Shown here in pieces: positions 26,297-34,343 of a DNA stretch of 64,000 nt. A program made the position numbers and the translations under genes. Each line of letters begins with the position of its first letter. Positions within the stretch are counted from its first letter, which is position 1. Origin of the DNA: Nonomuraea rubra (lineage in GTDB: Bacteria > Actinomycetota > Actinomycetes > Streptosporangiales > Streptosporangiaceae); contig NZ_JACHMI010000001.1 of the NCBI RefSeq assembly GCF_014207985.1, positions 3,083,001-3,147,000 on the forward strand. Reading direction: 5' to 3'. The notes beneath the pieces were generated by a model. The model had not been told where the DNA came from and did not search any database. It worked only from the letters and a program-made list of their open reading frames with translations.

Positions 26297-27162
26297 CAGG
26301 GGAGGACGACCTCCTCGTAGCGGGCCTTCATCGTGGCCACGACCTCGTCGGGGTCGGCGGCCCAGACGTCGGCGTTGAAGATCTCCACCTCGACGTCCCC
26401 GCTGTAGCCCGCGGCCTGGACCGCCGACGTGATCGGGCGGAAGCCGATCACGCCGTCGCCCATCATGCCCCGCCCGAGCAGCACGTCCTCGGGCAGCGGG
26501 TGCAGGTAGTCGCACACCTGGTAGGAGGCGATCCGGCTGCCGGCCCGCGCGACGTCCTCGAACAGGCGCGGGTCCCACCACACGTGGAAGGTGTCCACGA
26601 CGACGCCGACCTGCTCCTCCGGGTAGGGAAGGCTCAGCTCCAGCGCCTGGCCGAGCGTGGAGATCACCGCCCGGTCCGGGCAGTAGATCGGGTGCAGCGG
26701 CTCCAGCGCCAGCTTGACCCCCCTCTCCCCGGCGTACGGCGCCAGCTCCGCCAGCGCCTCGGCCACCCGCTCGCGGGCCCCGGCCAGGTCACGCGTGAAG
26801 CCGGAGGCGGGCAGCGGCTCGCCGGGCCTGACCCCCGGCAGCCCGCCCACGACCAGCACGAGGCAGGCCGCCTCCAGCTCGGCCGCCTCGTCGATGGCCC
26901 GCCTGTTGTCCTCCAGCGCCCGCGCGAAGGCCGCACGGCCGTCCTCGCCCGGCAGCCCGCCCGCGGTGAGGAAGCCGCCGCGACACAGCGACGACACCCG
27001 CAGCCCTGCCGCCCGCACGAGCTTGACGCTCTGCGCGAGCCCCGTCTCGGCGACCTTCTCCCGCCACAGCCCGATCGCCTCCAGGCCGTGCCTGACGCAC
27101 CCGTCCACGGCCTCGGGCAGCGTCCACTGCCGGGTCGTCCACTGGTTCAGCGAAAGGCTCAC
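26296..27162 (-). CDS. Sugar phosphate isomerase/epimerase
   Basis: A 288-residue TIM-barrel protein of the xylose-isomerase-like family. Metal and substrate residues are likely in LALEPLHPIY, VGVVVDTFHVWWD and VEVEIFNADVW. The GTG at 27162 overlaps the upstream DUF993 stop in a GTGA. It is the last gene of the operon Gfo/Idh - DUF993 - isomerase, an order I expect for catabolism of a sugar or inositol-like polyol. The exact substrate is unknown. Confidence 0.9.
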   Translation of the reverse strand: MSLSLNQWTTRQWTLPEAVDGCVRHGLEAIGLWREKVAETGLAQSVKLVRAAGLRVSSLCRGGFLTAGGLPGEDGRAAFARALEDNRRAIDEAAELEAACLVLVVGGLPGVRPGEPLPASGFTRDLAGARERVAEALAELAPYAGERGVKLALEPLHPIYCPDRAVISTLGQALELSLPYPEEQVGVVVDTFHVWWDPRLFEDVARAGSRIASYQVCDYLHPLPEDVLLGRGMMGDGVIGFRPITSAVQAAGYSGDVEVEIFNADVWAADPDEVVATMKARYEEVVLP

Positions 27163-28325
27163 AGGCCGTTCACCGCCAGCAGCGCCTTCATGCGGCGCAC
27201 CGCCAGCTCCTGGTCGGCGAGCAGCCCGGCCTGGTCGGCCAGGCGGAACACCTCCGACAGGTGCAGCAGCGAGCGGGCCGACTGGGCGCCGTTCACCATG
27301 GCGAACGCGTCCTGGTGGCCGTTCAGCCAGGCCAGGAAGACGATGCCGGTCTTGTAGTTGTACGTCGGCGTCTCGAAGATCTTGCGCGACAGCGGGACGG
27401 TCGGCGCGAGGATCTCGTCGTACTGGGCCAGCAGCCGCTCCCTGCCCTCGTCGGTGCAGGACGCCTCGGCCGCGTCCAGCACCTGCAGCGCCGCCGCGGC
27501 GGCCGGGGCGATCGCGTCGAAGATGCCCAGCAGCGCGTGCGAGCCCGTCCTGATCAGCGACGGGTAGTTGAAGTCGTCGCCGGTGTAGAGCTTGACGCCC
27601 TCGGGCAGCGCGGCGCGCAGGCCGATCTCGTGCTCCTCGTCCAGCAGCGACACCTTCACGCCGTCCACCATCGAGGCGTTGGCGTGGATCAGCTCCAGGA
27701 ACGACTCCGTGGCCGCCGCCACGTCGCGCGAGCCCCAGTAGCCGGCCAGGTTCGGGTCGAACATCTCGCCCAGCCAGTGCAGGATCACCGGCCGCTCGGC
27801 CACGCCGAACAGCTTGCCGTACACCCGGTGGTAGTCCCCGGGCCCCGAGGCGACCCGGGCGAGCTGGCGGGAGGCCATGACGATCACGCCCGCGCCGGCG
27901 GACTGCACGGTCTCGATCTGCTCGGCGTAGGCGGCGGTGATCGCGTCCAGGGTGCCGGCGTCCGGGTCGTGGTCGGTGCCCGCGCCGCAGGAGACGAGCG
28001 TGGCCGGGTCGCCGTACGAGCGGGCCTCGGCGGCGCTGCGCCGGATCAGCTCCCTGGTCGCGGCCCAGTCCAGGCCCATGTTGCGCTGCGCGGTGTCCAT
28101 GGCGTCGGCGACGCGCAGGCCCAGCGACCACAGGTGGCGGCGGAAGCGCAGCGTGGCCTCCCAGTCCACGGCGGCGGGGGAGCCGGGCGTGTTGTCGCCC
28201 AGCGGGTCGGCCACCACGTGCGCGGCGGCGTACACGATGCGGCTGGTCGCCGGCCGGTCGACCGCCGGCCAGGTCGTGGGCTCGCTCAGCGGGTACGAGC
28301 CGAACCCGGGAAGCTCGATCCTCAC
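27159..28325 (-). CDS. DUF993 family protein (aldolase-like barrel)
   Basis: A 388-residue protein of the DUF993 family, related to dihydrodipicolinate-synthase-type TIM barrels. Seen are ARSYGDPATLVSCGAGTDHD, VIVMASRQLA, VILHWLGEMFDPNLAGYWG and a lysine in MVDGVKVSLLD that sits where class I aldolases place the Schiff-base lysine; that mapping is my inference. The GTG start overlaps the Gfo/Idh stop by 4 bases, and its own stop overlaps the isomerase start. Tight coupling implies consecutive steps, possibly an aldol cleavage after oxidation. Confidence 0.85.
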   Translation of the reverse strand: MRIELPGFGSYPLSEPTTWPAVDRPATSRIVYAAAHVVADPLGDNTPGSPAAVDWEATLRFRRHLWSLGLRVADAMDTAQRNMGLDWAATRELIRRSAAEARSYGDPATLVSCGAGTDHDPDAGTLDAITAAYAEQIETVQSAGAGVIVMASRQLARVASGPGDYHRVYGKLFGVAERPVILHWLGEMFDPNLAGYWGSRDVAAATESFLELIHANASMVDGVKVSLLDEEHEIGLRAALPEGVKLYTGDDFNYPSLIRTGSHALLGIFDAIAPAAAAALQVLDAAEASCTDEGRERLLAQYDEILAPTVPLSRKIFETPTYNYKTGIVFLAWLNGHQDAFAMVNGAQSARSLLHLSEVFRLADQAGLLADQELAVRRMKALLAVNGL

Positions 28326-29467
28326 AGCCCCGGCACCTCGATCCTGCGGCCCTCGGCGTTGGAGCGCAGCCCCAGCTCGGCCAGCTGCACGCCGCGGGCA
28401 CCTGAGGCGAAGTCGTTCGGGAACGGCGCGTCCTCCAGAACGTGCCGGACGAACGCCTCCCACTGGATCTTGAACCCGTTGTCGAACTCGGCGTTGTCCG
28501 GCACCTCCTGCCAGCCGTCGCGGAAGCGCGCCGTGGCGGGCAGGTCGGGGTTCCAGACGGGCTTGGGGGTGGCGGAGCGGTGCTGGACGCGGCAGTTGCG
28601 CAGGCCCGCGACGGCACTGCCGTGCGTGCCGTCCACCTGGAACTCGACCAGCTCGTCCCGGTTCACGCGGACCGTCCAGGAGGAGTTGATCTGGGCGACG
28701 ATGCCGCCCTCCAGCTCGAAGATCCCGTACGCGGCGTCGTCGGCGGTGGCCGCGTACTCCTTGCCCTGCTCGTCCACGCGGGCCGGGATGTGCGTCACGG
28801 CCCGGGCGTAGACCGAGGTGACGCGGCCGAACAGGTTCTCCATCACGTAGTGCCAGTGCGGGAACATGTCGAGCACGATGCCGCCGCCGTCCTCGGACCG
28901 GTAGTTCCACGACGGGCGCTGGGCCTCCTGCCAGTCACCCTCGAACACCCAGTAGCCGAACTCGCCGCGCACCGACAGGATGCGGCCGAAGAAGCCGCCG
29001 TCGATCAGCCGCTTCAGCTTGAGCAGGCCGGGCAGGAACAGCTTGTCCTGCACGACGCCGTTCTTGACGCCCCTGGCGGCGGCGGCCTCGGCCAGCTCGA
29101 TGGCCTCCTGCGTCGACTCGGCCGTCGGCTTCTCGGCGTAGATGTGCTTGCCGGCCTCGATGGCCTTGAGCACGGCCTTGACCCGGGCGCTGGTGACCTG
29201 GGCGTCGAAGTAGATCAGGTTGCCGTCGTCGGCGAGCGCCGCGTCGAGGTCCGTGGTGAAATCCGAAATCTCATGCTTTGCTGCGATATCTGCAAGTTTG
29301 TCGGCGTTGCGGCCGACCAGTACCGGCTTGAGCTTGACCCTGGAACCGTCCGAGAGCGTCACGCCGCCCTGCTCGTTGATGGCCAGGACGGACCGGACCA
29401 GGTGCTGGCGGTAGCCCATCCGTCCGGTGACGCCGTTCATCACGACGCCGATGGTGCGCACGCTCAT
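28322..29467 (-). CDS. Gfo/Idh/MocA family oxidoreductase
   Basis: A 381-residue NAD(P)-dependent sugar or polyol dehydrogenase. The N-terminal Rossmann fold begins IGVVMNGVTGRMG (a variant of GxGxxG), the EKP motif is YAEKPTAES, and the active-site His region is LDMFPHWHYV. I chose the ATG at 29467, with AAGGGA about 6 bases upstream. It leads the three-gene sugar operon. A perfect LacI-type palindrome lies 26 bases upstream of the start. Confidence 0.92.
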   Translation of the reverse strand: MSVRTIGVVMNGVTGRMGYRQHLVRSVLAINEQGGVTLSDGSRVKLKPVLVGRNADKLADIAAKHEISDFTTDLDAALADDGNLIYFDAQVTSARVKAVLKAIEAGKHIYAEKPTAESTQEAIELAEAAAARGVKNGVVQDKLFLPGLLKLKRLIDGGFFGRILSVRGEFGYWVFEGDWQEAQRPSWNYRSEDGGGIVLDMFPHWHYVMENLFGRVTSVYARAVTHIPARVDEQGKEYAATADDAAYGIFELEGGIVAQINSSWTVRVNRDELVEFQVDGTHGSAVAGLRNCRVQHRSATPKPVWNPDLPATARFRDGWQEVPDNAEFDNGFKIQWEAFVRHVLEDAPFPNDFASGARGVQLAELGLRSNAEGRRIEVPGL

Positions 29468-29492
29468 GAGGATCCCTTCAGGCACAACATGC

Positions 29493-29506
29493 GGAAAGCG
29501 CTTTCC
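29493..29506. promoter_or_regulatory. Perfect LacI-type operator before the sugar operon
   Basis: GGAAAGCGCTTTCC is a perfect 14-bp palindrome, 26 bases upstream of the Gfo/Idh start. It matches the arms and centre of the site before the LacI gene at 16843-16856, so that regulator is the best candidate to bind here. Confidence 0.78.
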
Positions 29507-29597
29507 CGAACCGTACGGCCGGGCCACCGAAGGCGTCAAGTAGCGCGAACCTCAGGTGGGCCTGCCGGACCTCCGGCCGGGGCGCCCGGTGCCCGGA

Positions 29598-30824
29598 TCA
29601 GGACTCGCCGCGCGTCCCCAGCCTGGCCAGAGCCTTGGCGATGGGAGCGGCCGCCAGGGAGAGCTGCCACTCGCGGGCACCGAGCTCGCGCAGCCTGGCC
29701 GTCACGCTCTCCTCGGTGATCTCGGCGGGCGGCTCCCAGGTGAGCCTGCGTACGGCGTCGGGCTGCAGCAGGTTCTCCGTGGGCATGTGGTGCTCCTCGG
29801 ACAGCGCGGCGACCACGGCGCGGGCCGCGGCCAGGCGCTTGGCGGCGGCCGGGTCGCGGTCGGCCCAGCGGTTGGGCGGCGGCGGGCCGTCGCCGGGCGT
29901 GCTGGGCTGGGGGAGCTGCCCGTCGGGCAGATTGCGGGCCCTGGCCACGGCGGCGAGCCAGTCGCTCATGTGCCTTCGCGCGCTTCGCCCGGTGAATGCC
30001 GAAATTTCGGTCAACGCCTTCTTGGTGCGGGGTCCCTCCAGCGCGGCGGTGACGATCGCCGCGTCGGGCAGCACCCGCCCGGGGGCGAGATCGGCCTCGC
30101 GGGCGATGCGGTCGCGCATGTTCCACAGCTCGCGCACGATCGCCAGCGCGCGCACGTTCCGCACCTTGTGGATGCCCGACGTGCGCCGCCACGGGTCGGA
30201 GCGCGGCGCGGGCGGCGGGGTGCCGAGCACGGCCGCGAACTCCTCGCGCGCCCACTCCAGCTTGCCGGACTCCATCAGCTCCTGGTGCAGCACGTCGCGC
30301 AGCTCGACCAGCACCTCCACGTCGAGCGCGGCGTAGCGCAGCCAGTCTTCCGGCAGCGGCCTGGTGGACCAGTCGGCCGCCGAGTGGCCCTTCTCCAGCC
30401 GCAGCCCGAGCACGGTCTCCACCATCGTGCCCAGCCCGACCCGCTCGTAGCCGAGCAGCCGCCCGGCCAGCTCGGTGTCGAACATCACCCGCGGCTTGAA
30501 CCCCACCTCCATGAGGCACGGCAGGTCCTGCGAGGCGGCGTGCAGCACGATCTCCGCGTCGGCCACGGCCTCGTCGAGCGCCGACAGGTCGGGGCACCCG
30601 ATCGGATCGATCAGCGCCGTGCCGGCACCGGCCCGGCGCAGCTGCACGAGATAGGCCCGGTTGCCGTAGCGGTAGCCGGAGGCCCGCTCCGCGTCCACCG
30701 CGACGGGACCGCTGCCGGCGGCGAACCTCGCCACCACCTCCGCCAGCCCGGCGGCGTCGGCGATGACCGCGGGTATGCCGTCACGCGGCTCCAGCAGCGG
30801 CTCCACTGTGCGTTCTTCTGTCAT
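29598..30824 (-). CDS. Ribonuclease D (HRDC domain)
   Basis: A 408-residue 3'-5' exoribonuclease for tRNA and stable RNA maturation. The DEDDy domain covers about 20-205, with VDAERA (Exo I), LVQLRRAG, and YAALDVEVL (Exo III). An HRDC domain follows at about 215-300 (the MRDRIAREAD and LPDAAIV segments), and a C-terminal helical extension at 315-408 is typical of actinobacterial RNase D. The ATG at 30824 is unambiguous. The gene is adjacent to DUF3000, an order also known near hemE in Streptomyces. Confidence 0.92.
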   Translation of the reverse strand: MTEERTVEPLLEPRDGIPAVIADAAGLAEVVARFAAGSGPVAVDAERASGYRYGNRAYLVQLRRAGAGTALIDPIGCPDLSALDEAVADAEIVLHAASQDLPCLMEVGFKPRVMFDTELAGRLLGYERVGLGTMVETVLGLRLEKGHSAADWSTRPLPEDWLRYAALDVEVLVELRDVLHQELMESGKLEWAREEFAAVLGTPPPAPRSDPWRRTSGIHKVRNVRALAIVRELWNMRDRIAREADLAPGRVLPDAAIVTAALEGPRTKKALTEISAFTGRSARRHMSDWLAAVARARNLPDGQLPQPSTPGDGPPPPNRWADRDPAAAKRLAAARAVVAALSEEHHMPTENLLQPDAVRRLTWEPPAEITEESVTARLRELGAREWQLSLAAAPIAKALARLGTRGES

Positions 30825-30869
30825 GAGCTCACCGACCTCATGACGCTGGTGCTGTCTTGACTGGTGCCC

Positions 30870-31466
30870 TCACTTCGTTCGGTCACTCTCCGGATCATCA
30901 CGTCGGCGGGGCAGGGCGGCCACGTCGGGGGGAAGCGGCGGCATGCCCGCCGCCAGGCACATGAGGTCGCACCACGCGGCGACATGGCCGGACAGGTCCT
31001 CCTGCGCGGGTGACCACGACGCCCGCAGCTCGAGCTCCGTCGTGACCGGGTCGTCGGCCTTGTTGCCGAACCCCTCGGACACGGCTCTTGTCACGGTACC
31101 GCCAGCGGCGGAGTAGTCGGCTTGATGCGCGTCGAGAGCCTCGGTCAGCCAGCTCCACGCGACCGGCCCGAGCAGCGGGTCGGAGGTGATCTCCGGCTCC
31201 ATGTCGGCCCTGACGTAGGCCACCAGCCGGAACGGGCCCTCCCATCCGCGCTGGCCGTCGGGGTCGTAGAGCAGGATCAGCCGGCCGACCGCGAGCTCGT
31301 CGTCGTCGCGGTAGACCGACGCGCCGATGGCGGCCGAGTAGGGGGCCAGCCGCTGCGGCGCGGGCAGGTCCTCGAGCTCGATCTCCGGCCTGACCTCGGC
31401 CCGCCGCAGGCTCTCCGCGGCGCGCGTGAACGCGGCCGGAGGCGGTGGCTGGTCACCGAGTGTCAT
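30870..31466 (-). CDS. DUF3000 family protein
   Basis: A 198-residue conserved actinobacterial protein of unknown function. The conserved core RPEIELEDLPAPQRLAPY and the later WCDLMCLAAGMPPLPPDV identify the family. It is soluble, with no signal. I chose the ATG at 31466, which gives the usual family N-terminus (PPPPAAFTRAAESLRRA); the frame extends to an ATG at 31517 and neither has a clear ribosome site. It sits between RNase D and hemE, as in other actinobacteria. Confidence 0.85.
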   Translation of the reverse strand: MTLGDQPPPPAAFTRAAESLRRAEVRPEIELEDLPAPQRLAPYSAAIGASVYRDDDELAVGRLILLYDPDGQRGWEGPFRLVAYVRADMEPEITSDPLLGPVAWSWLTEALDAHQADYSAAGGTVTRAVSEGFGNKADDPVTTELELRASWSPAQEDLSGHVAAWCDLMCLAAGMPPLPPDVAALPRRRDDPESDRTK

Positions 31467-31526
31467 AGCGGAAGCGTAGGTCGAAGACGGGCGGAAGGGG
31501 ACCACGGGGGTGCTCATCCTTCGTGA

Positions 31527-31748
31527 TCAAGCCGATGCCGTAACGAGCTGGCGGGCCGGGCGGATGGTCTCGGCGGCCGCGAGCATGACCGCGTGACCGC
31601 AGTCGACGCAGGCCCACTCGGGGCACTGGCCCGGCTCGTGCCCCTCCGCGCACGGCGGCTGCTCGAACGCCCGCTCCTCGGCGCAGGAAGGGCAGCGCTC
31701 ACTGCGGCGCTCTGGGGAACTCCACAACGCGGTCATCGCACGAGTCAT
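31527..31748 (-). CDS. Small zinc-ribbon-like protein
   Basis: A 73-residue protein with CPSC at residues 19-22 and CVDC at 47-50, plus Cys33, His37 and Cys42, a pattern that can hold one or two zinc ions. The frame is open upstream, but the ATG at 31748 gives the conserved-looking start MTRAMTALW. It lies 60 bases upstream of DUF3000 on the same strand and is divergent from hemE. No function is known to me. Confidence 0.65.
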   Translation of the reverse strand: MTRAMTALWSSPERRSERCPSCAEERAFEQPPCAEGHEPGQCPEWACVDCGHAVMLAAAETIRPARQLVTASA

Positions 31749-31988
31749 CGAACCGGGGCCTTTCTTCGGGTCGTGGCTCCGACGTTGGCACGAGCCGCTG
31801 ACAATTCCCCGCAACGCGCTCGGCGTGTCCCGAAAGTGGTCGCTGAATCGATGCCGCGCGGTGGCTTGGGGAACATTTGGCCCAGTCGAGACCGGCTCTC
31901 TGGCCGGACATGGGGTGTGTTCGACCCGTGTGCGGTGCCGATGCCGAGCAGACCGGTAAACCTTCATCTGGCTATCTGATCATGATTT

Positions 31989-32020
31989 GGGGTGTCCAAT
32001 GCATCTTTTTCCGACACCCC
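31989..32020. promoter_or_regulatory. Inverted repeat upstream of hemE
   Basis: GGGGTGTC (31989-31996) and GACACCCC (32013-32020) form an 8-bp inverted repeat around a 16-base AT-rich spacer, 32 bases before the chosen hemE start. It could be an operator or RNA hairpin. The rest of the 304-base gap from 31749 to 32052 shows no gene. Confidence 0.4.
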
Positions 32021-32052
32021 GGGCCTATGCCCGCAGCCACTACCCTGGTGAG

Positions 32053-33069
32053 GTGAACCTCGCCGACTCAGCCTTCCTGCGTGCCTGCCGCCGCCAGCCC
32101 GTCCCGCACACCCCTGTCTGGTACATGCGCCAGGCCGGGCGGTCACTGCCGGAATACCTGAAGGTCCGCGAGGGCGTGCCGATGCTCACCGCGTGCGCGA
32201 CGCCCGACCTCATCGTCGAGATCACCATGCAGCCCGTCCGCCGCTACGGCGTCGACGCGGCCATCTTCTTCAGCGACATCGTGGTCCCGCTCAAGGCCAT
32301 CGGCGTCGACCTCGACATCAAGCCGGGCGTCGGCCCCGTCGTCGCCGACCCGATCCGCGACGCCCAGGGCCTGGAGGCACTGCGGCCGCTGGAGCCCGGC
32401 GACGTGCCGTACGTCACCGAGTCGATCCAGGCGCTCACCGGGGAGCTCGGCGGCACCCCGCTGATCGGCTTCGCCGGCGCGCCGTTCACGCTCGGCTCGT
32501 ACCTCATCGAGGGCGGCCCCTCCAAGAACCACGACCGCACCAAGGCCATGATGTACGGCGAGCCGCAGCTGTGGCACCAGCTCATGGAGCGGCTGACGGA
32601 CATCGTGGCCGAGCACCTGCGCATCCAGATCGCGGCCGGGGCGTCGGCCGTGCAGCTGTTCGACTCGTGGGTGGGGGCGGTGGCGCCCGGCGACTACCGC
32701 GAGCTCATCCTGCCGTACACGCGGCGCATCTTCGAGAGCGTGGCCGACGTGCCGCGCATCCACTTCGGGGTGGGCACGGGAGAGCTGCTCGGCGTGCTCG
32801 GCGAGGCGGGCGCCGACGTGGTGGGCGTCGACTGGCGGGTGCCGCTCGACGAGGCCGCGCGGCGGGTCGGGCCAGGCAAGGCGCTGCAGGGCAACCTCGA
32901 CCCGGCGATCCTGCTCGCGCCGTGGGAGGTCGTCGAGCGCAAGGCGCGCGAAGTGCTGCGCCGTGGGGAGTCGGCCGAGGGGCACGTGTTCAACCTGGGG
33001 CACGGCGTGCTGCCCTCGACCGACCCGGATCAGCTCAAGCGCCTGACCGACCTCGTCCACGAGCACTGA
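32053..33069 (+). CDS. hemE: Uroporphyrinogen decarboxylase
   Basis: Converts uroporphyrinogen III to coproporphyrinogen III in heme synthesis. The 338-residue product has the signature PVWYMRQAGRSLPEY, the GFAGAPFTLGSYLIEG segment with conserved residues, VQLFDSWVG and the C-terminal NLGHGVLPSTD. The GTG at 32053 gives an N-terminus of family length (NLADSAFLRACRR). GGTGAG directly abuts it, so initiation may be leaderless. An open extension reaches a TTG at 31987 across the inverted repeat and is less likely. hemY and hemQ follow after one opposing gene. Confidence 0.95.
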   Translation: MNLADSAFLRACRRQPVPHTPVWYMRQAGRSLPEYLKVREGVPMLTACATPDLIVEITMQPVRRYGVDAAIFFSDIVVPLKAIGVDLDIKPGVGPVVADPIRDAQGLEALRPLEPGDVPYVTESIQALTGELGGTPLIGFAGAPFTLGSYLIEGGPSKNHDRTKAMMYGEPQLWHQLMERLTDIVAEHLRIQIAAGASAVQLFDSWVGAVAPGDYRELILPYTRRIFESVADVPRIHFGVGTGELLGVLGEAGADVVGVDWRVPLDEAARRVGPGKALQGNLDPAILLAPWEVVERKAREVLRRGESAEGHVFNLGHGVLPSTDPDQLKRLTDLVHEH

Positions 33070-33081
33070 CCCCCGCAGAAG

Positions 33082-33165
33082 ACAAGGTCGCAAGCACAAG
33101 GTCGCAAGCACAAGGTCGCAAGCACAAGGTCGCAAGCACAAGGTCGCAAGCACAAGGTCACAAGC
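33082..33165. repeat. Six tandem 14-bp repeats after hemE
   Basis: Six head-to-tail copies of ACAAGGTCGCAAGC start at 33082, 33096, 33110, 33124, 33138 and 33152; the last has one change (G to A). The array begins 12 bases after the hemE stop. The remaining gap to 33293 shows no gene. There are no unique spacers, so it is not a CRISPR. Confidence 0.93.
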
Positions 33166-33293
33166 TACAAGCCTCTTTGGGAACCCCCACGGGCCGGCCG
33201 CCGTCATGCGTGTCGGAGACCCGCTGCGCTCGCCGTAGTTCTCACATCCGGTCCGGCCGCGTGGTGGTGGCCGCCCGTCCTGGCTTCCGGTTC

Positions 33294-34235
33294 TCAGGCG
33301 GGTTCGGTGTCGGGGGTGGGCTGCGTGGGGGCCGGCGGGCGGCGGCGGTCGCGGCGGACCAGCCAGACCACCAGGGCGATCAGGGGGAGTGAGACGACCA
33401 CCCAGGGGAGCAGTGCGCCGATCAGCGTCAGGGCCGTCTTCGTGAACGAGACCAGGGCCTGCCAGCCCGCCTTGAGGCCGCCGAGGAAGCCGGCGGGCTC
33501 GTCGGCCGGGTCCTCGACCACCGTCACCGGGCCCACCAGCCGCAACGTCAGCGTGGCCATGGCGGTCTGCGTGGCCAGCTCCTTCTGCTGGGCCTGCAAC
33601 GACTCCAGGTCGGCCTCCCGGGAGGAGATCTCCCGCTCGACGTCCAGCACCTGGCCGATCGTGTCCGCCCGCTTCAGCAGCTCGCGCAGCGACTCCAGCG
33701 ACTGCTGCGCCGACTTCAGCCGGCTCTCGACGTCGGCCACCTTCAGCGTGACGTCCTGGGCGTTCTGGTTGAGCGACAGCTGCTTGCCCAGCTCGCCGCC
33801 GAGCCGCTTCTGCACCTCGGCGTACTTGGCGGTGGGGATCTTGAACTCCAGCAGGGCGGACGCCTCGGTGTCGCCCGAGGAGTTGCTCTCCTCCTGCGAC
33901 AGGTAGCCGCCGGCCTCGGTGACGATCTGCTTGGCCTGCTGGACGGCAGGGGTCACCTTATCGGCCCGCACGGTCATGCTGCCGGTGTAGATGACCTGCC
34001 GCGCCTGCTGGGCCGGTTCGACGCCAGAGACGACCCCGCCCGCCTGGCTCTGGCGGGTCCGCTGGGCCTGGGGCTCCTTGACCTGGCTCTCGTCCCGGGC
34101 GGCGCTCTCGGCAACCGGATGGGGCGCGGAGGCCGGTGCCGCGCCGGAGTTGAGGGATGCGCCGCCACCGCAGGCGGTCAGTAACACGGCCGAGCAGGCC
34201 GCCGTGAGAGCGAGGCCGTACCGGAATCTCGTCAT
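33294..34235 (-). CDS. DUF4349 lipoprotein
   Basis: A 313-residue membrane-associated protein. The lipobox LTAC at about residues 19-22 follows a hydrophobic signal. The DUF4349 domain runs from about 80 to 235 (VIYTGSMTVRADKV, ESNSSGDTEASALLEFKIP), with a predicted coiled coil at about 165-215 (KSAQQSLESLRELLKRA, SSREADLESLQAQQKEL). A membrane helix at about 268-292 precedes a basic, proline-rich tail. Its role is unknown. It stands opposed between hemE and hemY. Confidence 0.88.
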   Translation of the reverse strand: MTRFRYGLALTAACSAVLLTACGGGASLNSGAAPASAPHPVAESAARDESQVKEPQAQRTRQSQAGGVVSGVEPAQQARQVIYTGSMTVRADKVTPAVQQAKQIVTEAGGYLSQEESNSSGDTEASALLEFKIPTAKYAEVQKRLGGELGKQLSLNQNAQDVTLKVADVESRLKSAQQSLESLRELLKRADTIGQVLDVEREISSREADLESLQAQQKELATQTAMATLTLRLVGPVTVVEDPADEPAGFLGGLKAGWQALVSFTKTALTLIGALLPWVVVSLPLIALVVWLVRRDRRRPPAPTQPTPDTEPA

Positions 34236-34343
34236 GCCCCTTATGACGGGTGGCGCACCGCCCCGGTTTGACAGGGGGAATCACGGTACGGTCACGTGCC
34301 CCGCGCGGCTGGCCGAGCCGTTGAGGCGGTAGCGTCAGGAGGC

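Noticed and set aside
31987..32052. Upstream TTG start for hemE
   Set aside because: It would add 22 residues not seen in the family and would place the inverted repeat inside the coding region.
33082..33165. CRISPR array
   Set aside because: The repeats are direct and contiguous with no unique spacers, and no cas genes are near.
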